The notes under the pieces were generated by a model. The model was not told the origin of the DNA. It saw nothing but the letters and a program-made list of their open reading frames with translations, and searched no databases. This document shows positions 23,775 through 32,005 of a stretch of 41,411 nucleotides of DNA, piece after piece (position 1 is the stretch's first letter; each line of letters begins with the position of its first letter). This DNA is from Pseudomonadota bacterium (lineage in GTDB: Bacteria; Pseudomonadota; Alphaproteobacteria; Micavibrionales; Micavibrionaceae): assembly GCA_963204715.1 (NCBI GenBank), contig CAUJHK010000031.1, positions 1-41,411 on the forward strand. Direction: 5' to 3'. Position numbers and translations under genes: made by a program.

Positions 23775-24344
23775 ATGATAAAAGCACTACAATCCCGCAA
23801 AATCGCGGTCGTCATGTCCAACGGCTTCAACGAATCAGAATTTTTGGCCATCCAAAGAGCCATGATAGACCAAGGGGCCGCTCTTCGCATCGTCAGCATG
23901 GACTCAGGTCTTGTAAATGGTTGGGACGGCAAGGGATGGGGACATAATTTTGCAGTGGATGCGCAATTGAACACCGCGCTGGGGATTGATTACGATGCTC
24001 TTATCATTCCTGGCGGGCAAAGAAGTATTGATAAATTGAAGCTTACAGCGCACTCCCGCCGCTTCGTCGGCAGCTTTTTGGCGGCCATGAAGCCTGTGAT
24101 ATGCATGGGGGATGCCGTTCAGCTTTTGGCACACACAGATCATCTGTCTGGCAGAACAGTCTCAGGACCTGAAGATAAAAAAGGTGTTGTGGAAGCTTCG
24201 GGCGGCACATATTCTGTTGAAGCGGTTGTGATGGATCAGGCTCTTATGACGGGCCTCACCGACGGTGAGAATCTGTTGCCGTTTGTTTCGGCGGCTGTTG
24301 ATATGGTTGTTGACTTTATGGCGGCCCAAAAACAAGCTGCTTAA
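23775..24344 (+). CDS. DJ-1/PfpI family protein
   Basis: This 189-residue protein has the DJ-1/PfpI fold: KIAVVMSNGFNESEF with the conserved Glu, DALIIPGGQRS, and a nucleophile elbow VICMGDAVQLL holding the cysteine. The residue after the cysteine is Met, where PfpI proteases have His (CHG), so this is not a classical PfpI protease. It may be a glyoxalase or a DJ-1-like protein, or related to the C-terminal domain of large catalases. The GxxxGWDGKGWG segment is distinctive of that second group. It has its own strong promoter and lies 27 bp upstream of prfB, with which it may be co-transcribed. The ATG has AGGGT about 8 bp before it. Confidence 0.85.
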   Translation: MIKALQSRKIAVVMSNGFNESEFLAIQRAMIDQGAALRIVSMDSGLVNGWDGKGWGHNFAVDAQLNTALGIDYDALIIPGGQRSIDKLKLTAHSRRFVGSFLAAMKPVICMGDAVQLLAHTDHLSGRTVSGPEDKKGVVEASGGTYSVEAVVMDQALMTGLTDGENLLPFVSAAVDMVVDFMAAQKQAA

Positions 24345-24371
24345 TTACGGTTTTTACGGGAATTTTCCAGC

Positions 24372-25488
24372 ATGAAGGCAGAAATCCAGGCAGTGGTAGA
24401 AGAGATTCATCAGGCTCTTTCCTTGCTAAGGAGGCATCTTTGACTGGGACTCCGCGCTAAAGCAGCTGGAAGCCTTGAACGCTTCTGCCGAAGACCCCTC
24501 ATTGTGGAATGATCCTGAAAAAGCGCAGGCCGTTATGAAGGATCGCACACGGCTGGAATCCCAGATTTCAAAAATAAAGTCTATTGAAAACGGCGTTACA
24601 GATAATGTCGAACTTATCGCCATGGGCGAAGAGGAGGCCGACGAAGCCATTGTTCTGGAAGCAGAAAAATCTCTTCTTAAACTACAACAAGACGTAGCGA
24701 AATATCAGCTTGAAAGCCTTTTGTCTGGTGAGGCGGATATGAACGATGCTTACCTTGAGGTAAACGCAGGGGCGGGGGGGACGGAAGCGCAGGACTGGGC
24801 GCTTATCCTTCTACGCATGTACACGCGCTGGGCAGAACGGCGCGGCTTTAAGGTTAGCTTGCTGGAAAAGAGTGATGGGGAGGAAGCTGGAATAAAATCC
24901 GCGACGATCCGTATAGAGGGTGAACGATCTTATGGATGGCTGAAAACCGAGAGTGGTGTGCACAGGCTTGTCCGTATATCCCCCTTTGATTCAAACGCCA
25001 GACGTCACACCAGTTTTGCTTCTGTGGGCGTTACGCCTGTGGTGGATGACAATATAGAAATAGAGATTCTGGACAAAGATTTAAAGGTCGATACGTATCG
25101 GTCCTCTGGAGCCGGCGGTCAGCACGTCAATACAACGGACAGTGCTATCCGCATCACACACATTCCCACAGGCGTGATTGTCACTTGCCAGAATGGCCGT
25201 TCCCAACACCAGAATAGGGCGGACGCTATGTCTATGCTGAAAGCGCGCTTGTATGAGTTTGAACTTCGAAAGCGCGAAGAGGTTGCCAATGCCGCCCAAA
25301 GCCAAAAAACCGAGATTGGCTGGGGGCATCAAATCCGCTCTTACGTGCTTCAGCCCTATCAAATGATCAAGGATTTGCGCACGGGCGCGGAGAATACAAA
25401 CTCGCAGGCCGTGCTGGATGGGGATATTGATCTGTTTTTGGAGGCATCCTTGTCACACCGCCTTGGTATCAGCGACAAAAAGAAATAA
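24372..25488 (+). CDS. prfB: Peptide chain release factor 2, with programmed +1 frameshift
   Basis: RF2 ends translation at UGA and UAA. The gene is split by the classic autoregulatory frameshift. Zero-frame translation from ATG 24372 gives 23 codons, MKAEIQAVVEEIHQALSLL..., and meets TGA at 24441-24443. The slippery context is AGGAGG-CAT-CTT-TGA-C, with the Shine-Dalgarno-like element 3 nt before CTT as in E. coli. After CTT the ribosome skips T24441 and continues with GAC TGG GAC, giving a 371-residue protein (join 24372..24440, 24442..25488). Downstream motifs are SPFDSNARRHTSF (the SPF anticodon-like tripeptide of RF2) and SGAGGQHVNTTDS (the catalytic GGQ). The track ORF from TTG 24475 lacks the true N-terminus. 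High RF2 terminates at the TGA; low RF2 favours frameshifting. Confidence 0.96.
24429..24444 (+). promoter_or_regulatory. prfB recoding site (SD-like element plus CTT TGA C)
   Basis: AGGAGG followed 3 nt later by CTTTGAC matches the conserved RF2 frameshift signal. The in-frame TGA is the stop recognised by RF2 itself. Confidence 0.95.
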
Positions 25489-25584
25489 GTGGACGGTGTA
25501 GTGGTTTCTTACCTCTTGCTTCCTTTTCGGGGGGGCGTTATGGTTTTTGCTCTTCAGATGTTTTTAAATGTAGGTGCCAAAGCC

Positions 25585-27084
25585 ATGTATTTTGACTGCC
25601 CCCCACGAAAAGTAACAAAACTTCTTCTTGCGGCCATGATGAGTGCGGCCTGTGTACTTCCTGCCCACGCGATGGCTCAAAGTAAAGCCGCTCCAGTTTT
25701 TATGCCTTCGCGTGCTTGGGATGTAAGTGCAACTGAACTTGTGAATATCCGTGGTCTTGCAGGCACAAAAATGCCGTGTGTGATGTCGAACGAATTTGAT
25801 AACGGCTTTGTTATGCGTTTGTCAGGCGGGGGGCAAAAGATGCTGGCTATGGCGATAGATTTTCGTCAGGAAGTCTTCGCAAAAGGACATCAGTATAATG
25901 GCATGGTCGCGTTGGGTGACAGCTACATCAAACAGGCGCAAGCCACAGCCTTTACATCATCAACTCTTATTTTCAATCTGCGCAGCATGGCAGATTTTTA
26001 TGCACAAATAGCGCAGCAAAAATCCATGGACATCTCCGTCGATGGAAATGATTTCAGGTTTTCTTTAGAAGGTATAGGCAGCAGTTTTGCCGCGCTTGAA
26101 TCCTGCTATAATGGTGAAAAAACAAAAACCATTGAACCTCTTGTTGCGGACAAAATGGATACAAGGGCTACTTCTGAGTTAGAATCAGGTGGTTTGAAAA
26201 TGCCTCCGTCTCTTGCAAAAACACCACTCCCCAGAAGCTTTGATGAAATTATCGCAGGTTCTGATTCCAGCGCGCCACAAGCAACCCTCAAAAAGGATGA
26301 AAGCCCTTCTGTAGGTTTAAAAACCATGACGCCTTTGCCAGGGGATGTTCCTTCGTCTTCGTCTGCCGCAAAGTCTTACAGGGCGGATATTCCCGCACGA
26401 GTGTCCAGGGAAATAAAAGATGCAAGTACCTCTGAAACCAAAGCGCCTGTTATGAAGGTGGCACCATCAGCCCCAGCAACCACTCCAGACTCAAAAGTCG
26501 TGTCTGCGGCGTCTGTCCCCGAGGTTGCTTCCACGCCAAAATCCGCCCCCATTTCCATGCCAACACCAGCCGCCAAATGGACGGCTTTTGCGGGGGAGAG
26601 CTTGCGCTCTGTCCTTGCCAGATGGTCTGTTGATGCTGGTTATAATCTGGACTGGCAGGCAAACAGTGCAGCAACCATTCCCCAGGATGTCAGTCTGAAC
26701 AGCAGCTTTGAAGAGGCGGTCAATCAGCTTTTGGCAGAAGCAGGCGCTTCGGACGGAATGGCCGCCAGCGTTGAAAATGCATCAGTGCAAAATTCTGATG
26801 TTGCATCAGATAGTGCGACTGTAGGCGCAGCATGGCAGGCTGACAAGGGTGCAAATATTCAAGATGTCATAAATTTATGGGCCGCGCGCGCGGGTGTAAA
26901 AGTGGCATGGTCCTCTTTTACAAGCCTTCCTGTAAAAAGCAGCCAGTCATCACGGGGGAGTTTCGAATCCGCGCTCCAAACGCTGCTTGACCAGTACAAA
27001 GGGGACAAGGTAAGACCCTTTGCGACATTGAACGAGGACCCCGTGTCAGGTGAAAAAACACTCACAATGAACATGGAAAAATAA
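25585..27084 (+). CDS. Secreted protein with shared N-terminal two-Cys domain and two TcpQ-like repeats
   Basis: The function is unknown. From ATG 25585 the protein has 499 residues and a signal peptide (residues 1-31, ending AHAMA). An N-terminal domain of about 135 residues is bounded by Cys65 and Cys174. A Pro/Ser/Ala-rich, low-complexity linker follows (about 180-325). The C-terminus has two copies of a domain starting WTAFAGESLRSVLARWSVDAGYNLDW (W332) and WQADKGANIQDVINLWAARAGVKVAW (W417). These two fit the TcpQ/PilL-type pattern W-x3-G-x(S/N)-L-x2-V-L-x2-W-x3-AG-x3-W seen in pilus or secretion outer-membrane partners. The N-terminal domain is shared with the next gene. An earlier start at 25489 or 25540 is possible. 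It lies directly after prfB. Confidence 0.7.
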   Translation: MYFDCPPRKVTKLLLAAMMSAACVLPAHAMAQSKAAPVFMPSRAWDVSATELVNIRGLAGTKMPCVMSNEFDNGFVMRLSGGGQKMLAMAIDFRQEVFAKGHQYNGMVALGDSYIKQAQATAFTSSTLIFNLRSMADFYAQIAQQKSMDISVDGNDFRFSLEGIGSSFAALESCYNGEKTKTIEPLVADKMDTRATSELESGGLKMPPSLAKTPLPRSFDEIIAGSDSSAPQATLKKDESPSVGLKTMTPLPGDVPSSSSAAKSYRADIPARVSREIKDASTSETKAPVMKVAPSAPATTPDSKVVSAASVPEVASTPKSAPISMPTPAAKWTAFAGESLRSVLARWSVDAGYNLDWQANSAATIPQDVSLNSSFEEAVNQLLAEAGASDGMAASVENASVQNSDVASDSATVGAAWQADKGANIQDVINLWAARAGVKVAWSSFTSLPVKSSQSSRGSFESALQTLLDQYKGDKVRPFATLNEDPVSGEKTLTMNMEK

Positions 27085-27260
27085 GGGTAATTCTGGTTTG
27101 TCTATAAGCAAATATGAATATCAGCCCAAAAATTTGATTTGAGCTGATGATATCTCTATATTTCCTTAAAATCCCTCTTTGCGTGAAAACGTGCTCGCGC
27201 TATGGTTTCCACTGGATTCTATATAGATCGGGATTAAACCAACGTTCGGGAAAAAACCGC
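27085..27260 (+). other. Gap between the two paralogous genes, with an inverted repeat
   Basis: The 176-bp gap contains ATCAGC and GCTGAT arms 17 bp apart near 27118-27146, without a T-run. There is a weak promoter-like pair, TTGCGT and TATGGT (16-bp spacing). I see no clear terminator, so read-through from the upstream gene is possible. Confidence 0.3.
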
Positions 27261-30122
27261 ATGCGCATTCAAAAATTACTTTCTGGCACTTTTTTCGCAG
27301 GTCTGTTTACGGCCTCTTTGCTATTCACCCCAGCCATGGCGGGCGAAACGCTTCCACAGCCGCAGGGCAAATGGGCGCTGACCAAAATTGACCGTGTCGC
27401 GACAAGTGGGAATTCATATTGCACATTGTCCCACGGATATGCCGACAACATTGTTTTAAGCCTTGGCCGCAATCTGGCGGAGGAATATTCCCTGGCGCTG
27501 GACTTCCAAAAGCCTGTGTTTGAAAAAGACAAATCCTTAAAAATCTCCTTGCAACCTGGCCCTGGGCAGACGCGCGCCTATGACCTTATGCCGGCATCCG
27601 AACGCGCGCTGGTGATACGTTTGGGATGGGACAGTGCCTTTTTCAAAACGCTGGATCAAAGCGGTTCTATGAGAATCAGCATTGCGGACAAGTCCTACGC
27701 CTTTAAATTGCCCGACATTGCAAAAGGCCAGAGTGACTTAAAAGACTGTATGGAAGAATTAAAACTCGAGGCTGCAAAAACAAACCCGTCCCAGAATGTT
27801 GCAACAAAGGATGTTTTGCTGGCAGACGCTGGGGCGTCCAACGCCTCTGGCTTTACAGCTGAAAAATCGGAAGAGGCGGCGCCTGCGAAGTCATTCGCAA
27901 AAGTGGCCAAAACAGCCGAAAAAGAAGCTGAAAAAATGGCGGTTGTCGCAAGTGCTCCCGTTGTAAAAGCCGCACAAGAAACGCAGCAAAAGGTACAGCA
28001 AGTGCCAGCCCCGAAAATGCAGCCTGCGGCCATAGACAAGGTTAATCCCGCACTGGCTGCGCAGAATGAACGTCTTGAGAAAGATCTGCAAAAAGCGTTG
28101 GCACAAAGCAAAGCGCTGGAGGAACAATTAGGTTCTGTCCAAAAATCCATGGCGGATACAAAACCCCTGCAGGATAAAATTGCAAAGCTGGAAACGGATA
28201 TAGCCGCGAAAGAAGCGGCAGTTGCTACAACGTCCGCAGATCTGGAGAAGGCAAAAGCTGCCATGGCAGGGGCGGCGACACAATCTGCGGAAAGCGCGGC
28301 TCTGAAAAAACAGAATGATGAGTTGCAGCAAAAGCTTGCGGCCATGGAAAAAGGCACTATTGATGCAAAATCTCTTCAAGAAAAGGTAGTCTCTTTGGAA
28401 AATGATTTGGCCGCAAAAGAGGCCGCCCTGAAAACGGTTTCAGATTCCGCAACAAAAGGGCAGTCTTCAACGCAGGAACTCATGGCGCAAAAAACGGCGG
28501 AACTGGAAGCGGCAAAGACGGAAAAAGAACGCTTGAGCGCAAAGCTGGCCGAGATGGAAAAAGCGGGTGTGGATACAAACGCGCAGGCCGCAAAAATTGC
28601 TGATCTGGAAGCCAAGTTAAAATCCAAAGAAGATGATCTGGCGCAAAAAACGCTTGCAGCAAATTCTGATAAGACAGCGCAGGATATTCTGGCACAAAAG
28701 ACAGCCGAAATTGAAGCCTCAAAAATTGAAGGAAAGGCGCTCAAAGATAAGATAGCCGCGCTGGAATCCCAGCTTGCCACACAAAAAACGGCAGCCGCCA
28801 CCACGCCCGTCACGCCTCTGCCTGGCAGTGATATGGAGATTAAAAAGGCCAATGAAAAGGCGGCTACGTTTGAGGCAAAGGTAAAAGAGCTTGAGGCGAA
28901 AAACGCACAGCTTGAAGATACGGTTCGTCAATCACAAACACGCATTGCCGAAACAGCCGTGAATACAGAAACCAAATCTGTAAAAACCATTGTGGATTTG
29001 CAGTCCAAACTTGAGGCCGCGCAAAAAGACAACATCGCGCTCGCCAAACAGCTTGATAGCGTCAAACTCCAGCAAGAAGACAAACGCCTCAATCTTATTG
29101 CTGGAGACTGGGATCTGGAAAAAGCCACGAAGAGATTCAATGAATCTGAGCGTGAGGTTCAACGCCTTGGATTGCAGCTGGAAAAAGAGCGCACAAGCTG
29201 CAACATGGAAAAAGAGAAGATTGAGGGCATGCTCTTTGATCCTGCTGTGACCGAACAAAAGCAAATCGAAAAACTCACCCAGCTTGAAAAAGAGCTTCAG
29301 GAAGCAAAAGCGGCAAATCCATCTTTTGTAGGCGCTCAGGAACTGGCTTCGCTGAAAAGCACGGTTGAAAACCTGCAAACGGAAAATGCGGACCTAAGGG
29401 CAAAGGCGGGCACTCTTTCCGCGCAGCTGGTGGATACGCAGTCCAACGGTGGTGCGCGTGTGGACCAGGTGGCGTCCACGCAGATAGAAATGCAGGAGTT
29501 GCGTCAACAGCTCGCCTTGAAAGACAAACAGAACGCGACATATCTAAATCAGCTCGCGACACTGCAACAACAACAAAATATGGCGGCCAAAACGGCGGCC
29601 AATATGCAGTTGCAAAAAATAGCCAGCATAAAGCCTGCCGCAGGCGCGCCTGATGAGGTTAAGTCTATGAAGGCTGCTGCGCCAGCGTCCTCGCAAAGTG
29701 ATGTATCTTCCTTGCTAAAACAGGCTGGCTTAAGCCCCGCAGGTTTTAAAAAACTGGGGTCATCTGGTGAGGTTGAGAAGTTTTCCTGGAAAGACGCGCA
29801 GAACTTAAACGGCTCTGCCTCAGTACAGCCCATGAAGGGCAAAGGCTTTGACGCTCTCGTAACTAGTTATATCGGGCAGCAAAAATCCGCTTGTAACGGT
29901 GACTTTGCCTCCATGCCGTCCCCGTCCGCAGGAAGCGCCGCTAAGCAGATGTCGCTTTATGAGGTGGCGTGCGTTGAAGGCGGGCAGAGCAGTTCGGCCT
30001 CGCTTCTCTTCTATGAGAACAAAGGGGACTTTGTGGCCATATCAAACGCAACCGATGCGGCCAATATGGACATGGCCATGGACAGCCGTGACCGTATAGC
30101 GCAGGCCATCCGCGGAATGTAG
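27261..30122 (+). CDS. Large secreted coiled-coil protein sharing the N-terminal two-Cys domain
   Basis: The function is unknown. From ATG 27261 it has 953 residues: a signal peptide (1-27, ending AMA), then the two-Cys domain (about 35-170, Cys54 and Cys163). A charged, Ala/Lys/Glu/Gln-rich region of about 600 residues (about 195-800) with heptad spacing predicts a very long coiled coil. A globular C-terminal domain (about 812-953) contains two more cysteines and ends in MDSRDRIAQAIRGM. No membrane anchor besides the signal is seen. The upstream paralogue carries the same N-terminal domain with the same Cys spacing. The start is chosen because the signal peptide begins there; the 38 codons before it in the track do not look coding. 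GGGA lies about 10 bp upstream. A strong terminator follows. Confidence 0.75.
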   Translation: MRIQKLLSGTFFAGLFTASLLFTPAMAGETLPQPQGKWALTKIDRVATSGNSYCTLSHGYADNIVLSLGRNLAEEYSLALDFQKPVFEKDKSLKISLQPGPGQTRAYDLMPASERALVIRLGWDSAFFKTLDQSGSMRISIADKSYAFKLPDIAKGQSDLKDCMEELKLEAAKTNPSQNVATKDVLLADAGASNASGFTAEKSEEAAPAKSFAKVAKTAEKEAEKMAVVASAPVVKAAQETQQKVQQVPAPKMQPAAIDKVNPALAAQNERLEKDLQKALAQSKALEEQLGSVQKSMADTKPLQDKIAKLETDIAAKEAAVATTSADLEKAKAAMAGAATQSAESAALKKQNDELQQKLAAMEKGTIDAKSLQEKVVSLENDLAAKEAALKTVSDSATKGQSSTQELMAQKTAELEAAKTEKERLSAKLAEMEKAGVDTNAQAAKIADLEAKLKSKEDDLAQKTLAANSDKTAQDILAQKTAEIEASKIEGKALKDKIAALESQLATQKTAAATTPVTPLPGSDMEIKKANEKAATFEAKVKELEAKNAQLEDTVRQSQTRIAETAVNTETKSVKTIVDLQSKLEAAQKDNIALAKQLDSVKLQQEDKRLNLIAGDWDLEKATKRFNESEREVQRLGLQLEKERTSCNMEKEKIEGMLFDPAVTEQKQIEKLTQLEKELQEAKAANPSFVGAQELASLKSTVENLQTENADLRAKAGTLSAQLVDTQSNGGARVDQVASTQIEMQELRQQLALKDKQNATYLNQLATLQQQQNMAAKTAANMQLQKIASIKPAAGAPDEVKSMKAAAPASSQSDVSSLLKQAGLSPAGFKKLGSSGEVEKFSWKDAQNLNGSASVQPMKGKGFDALVTSYIGQQKSACNGDFASMPSPSAGSAAKQMSLYEVACVEGGQSSSASLLFYENKGDFVAISNATDAANMDMAMDSRDRIAQAIRGM

Positions 30123-30125
30123 AAT

Positions 30126-30160
30126 AAAAAAAGAGCCGTGCAATGCGCAGGCTCTTTTTT
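30126..30160. terminator. Bidirectional rho-independent terminator
   Basis: AAAAAGAGCC and GGCTCTTTTT flank a 12-nt loop that can itself form a short TGC/GCA pairing. A and T runs on both sides allow termination of the coiled-coil gene and of the convergent phaR. Confidence 0.9.
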
Positions 30161-30184
30161 GTAATATCCATAAATTTTTAAGGG

Positions 30185-30676
30185 TTATTTGCCGTCTTTG
30201 TCACCATCATTGCCAAAGGGGCGGAACATGCGCATGGCGTTTTCGAACATGGCCATGTTTTGCTTGTTAATCTCCTCAAGGTTTGGCACAGGGAAAATGC
30301 CCTCCAGTGATTTGTTGATTTGTGCTCGCATGGCTTCCTGGTTTTTGGCAAAGGTCTGGAGGGTGTGTTCCAGATAGTTTGGGACCAGCGGGCCCAGATT
30401 ATCGCCATAAAATCCTATAAGCTGGCGCAAAAAGCCGATGGGAAGAAGGCTTTGCCCTTCGTTGGATTCCTGGTCGACAATAATTTGGGTCAAAACCGAG
30501 CGTGTCAGGTCTTCGCCTGACTTTGCATCATAAACAACAAAGTCATGGCCTTCTTTGACCATTTCGCACAAATCTTCCAGCGTGACATAACTGCTGCGAC
30601 CTGTGTCATACAAACGTCTGTTAGCATACTTTTTGATGACCGTAGGTTCATCAGACTTCTTCTTGACAGTGGCCAT
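30185..30676 (-). CDS. phaR: Polyhydroxyalkanoate synthesis regulator PhaR
   Basis: PhaR is a repressor that senses PHA: it binds DNA when free and leaves it for granules as polymer builds up. The 163-residue protein has the N-terminal PHB_acc_N domain, VIKKYANRRLYDTGRSSYVTLEDL, and continues through DLTRSVLTQIIVDQE. The following PHB_acc segment reads LPIGFLRQLIGFYGDNLGPLVPNYLE. The C-terminal tail is acidic. ATG 30676 has GGAGGA 7 bp upstream and is preferred over two earlier in-frame ATGs. It is divergent from phaC with a 146-bp gap where an operator is expected. Targets likely include the phasin gene, as in other alphaproteobacteria. Confidence 0.94.
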   Translation of the reverse strand: MATVKKKSDEPTVIKKYANRRLYDTGRSSYVTLEDLCEMVKEGHDFVVYDAKSGEDLTRSVLTQIIVDQESNEGQSLLPIGFLRQLIGFYGDNLGPLVPNYLEHTLQTFAKNQEAMRAQINKSLEGIFPVPNLEEINKQNMAMFENAMRMFRPFGNDGDKDGK

Positions 30677-30737
30677 AGGCACGTCCTCCATTTTAATGCT
30701 GCGAGTGTTATTAACTATTATTATGCACAAAGATATA

Positions 30738-30748
30738 TTGCAAGGCAA
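30738..30748. promoter_or_regulatory. Candidate PhaR operator in the phaR-phaC intergenic region
   Basis: TTGC-N3-GCAA lies between the divergent phaR and phaC. It resembles the TGC-rich, CTGC-N3-GCAG type sites described for PhaR in Paracoccus and Rhodobacter. Nearby, AAGGCAAAA and TTTTGCCTT form a wider 9-bp inverted repeat. This is inference from pattern only. Confidence 0.3.
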
Positions 30749-30822
30749 AAATATATGCGTGTTGCGTTCTAACTTCTTTTTTGTGCGGTTTTGCCTTATA
30801 TACCATTATAAGGAAAACAATC

Positions 30823-31911
30823 ATGCGCAACGGACCAAAACCCCTTCCTTTTCAACTGGCTATGGCTTCCATGGCGGCGGCAGGCATGGCGGGTGGATCG
30901 GCGTTTGATGCGCAAACCCTCCAGTCGTTTTTTGCGGGCATACAAAAATATCAAAAACATGAGTTTCGGCGTCACATGCCCCCCTTGCCATGCGTCTGGG
31001 AGGAAGGGCAGGCAAAGCTTTATTTTTCAAAGGCCTTGCCCGTCGCACAGACGCACAAAACCCCCGTGGTGCTGGTGCCGTCTATGGTCAATAAGGCTGA
31101 TATTCTGGATTTGCTGCCAAACAGGTCTTTGTTGCGCTGGCTCTCATCGCAAGGGTTTGATGCCTATTTGTTTGACTGGGGGACAACCACGCAAGATGAG
31201 GCCCAAGCAAACATTGACAGTGCGCTTCAAAATCGCCTGCTGCCCGCGCTGGAGTCCATAGGCAAGCCTGTCCTGCTTTTGGGGTATTGCATGGGGGGGC
31301 TTGTTGGCGCGGCGGCGGCCACGCTGCGGCCAGATGCTATAAAAGGTCTGCTCTTGCTCGCCACACCCTGGAACTTTCATGACAAGCTCGGCGCGCTCAA
31401 AGCCAGGATGTCATTGATGAAACCCATGGCCATACCCTATATGACGCAATATCGTCAGCTCCCCGAAAGCTGGATGCAGGCGGTGTTTGCCACGCTGGAC
31501 CCAGAAGGCAGCATCCGCAAATTTTCTTCCTTTGCCAACATGGCGGATGGGGATGAGAGGGAGAAGATTTTTATTGCGGTGGAGGACTGGCTGAATGAGG
31601 GGGTTGATCTGCCCGCTGACATAGCAACACTGTGCATGGAAGAGTGGTATGAGGACAATAAGCCGTTTTTGGGGGCGTGGGAGGTCTGTGGTCGCAATAT
31701 ACGTGCGCAAGATATTCGCTTGCCTACCTTCGTGGTGGCCGCGGCGGCGGATAAAATTGTTCCATCGGAATCAGCGATGGCCTTCGCGCAGCAACGGACA
31801 AAGTGCGACACATTGCTGTGCCAGACAGGGCATGTGGGTTTGATTGCCAGCAAGGATGTTATAAAGCAGGTCTGGCAACCCATGGCTGAATGGTTTGCGG
31901 TGCAGCAATAG
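30823..31911 (+). CDS. phaC: Short poly(3-hydroxyalkanoate) synthase-like alpha/beta hydrolase (PhaC-type)
   Basis: This is a 362-residue alpha/beta hydrolase-fold protein with the PHA synthase lipase-like box LLGYCMGGLVG, in which cysteine (Cys156) replaces the lipase serine. Asp310 (AAAADKIVP) and His337 (QTGHVGLI) complete the Cys-Asp-His triad of PhaC. VVLVPSMVNKADILDLLPNRSL and DAYLFDWGTT are typical PhaC segments. It is much shorter than class I enzymes (about 560-600 residues), lacks their N-terminal domain, and is close to class III PhaC (about 355), which needs a PhaE partner. No PhaE is seen here. A polyhydroxybutyrate depolymerase reading is less likely because of the cysteine. ATG 30823 has AAGGA upstream. 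phaA and phaB follow in the same direction. Confidence 0.85.
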   Translation: MRNGPKPLPFQLAMASMAAAGMAGGSAFDAQTLQSFFAGIQKYQKHEFRRHMPPLPCVWEEGQAKLYFSKALPVAQTHKTPVVLVPSMVNKADILDLLPNRSLLRWLSSQGFDAYLFDWGTTTQDEAQANIDSALQNRLLPALESIGKPVLLLGYCMGGLVGAAAATLRPDAIKGLLLLATPWNFHDKLGALKARMSLMKPMAIPYMTQYRQLPESWMQAVFATLDPEGSIRKFSSFANMADGDEREKIFIAVEDWLNEGVDLPADIATLCMEEWYEDNKPFLGAWEVCGRNIRAQDIRLPTFVVAAAADKIVPSESAMAFAQQRTKCDTLLCQTGHVGLIASKDVIKQVWQPMAEWFAVQQ

Positions 31912-32005
31912 TTTTTCTTTTTCTTGCGTCTGTAGCCTTGAAATCACAAGAAGCCCGCGTTAGTTTCCGTTCAGTTCCAAAACCCCCCATCACAGGAATA
32001 TGCAC

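Noticed and set aside
24475-25488. prfB as a truncated gene or a frameshifted pseudogene
   Set aside because: The frameshift has the exact RF2 recoding signal, so it is programmed.
27695-28852. Long minus-strand ORFs of 220 and 158 residues
   Set aside because: Both are low-complexity Ala/Ser/Phe/Cys-rich shadows of the coiled-coil gene.
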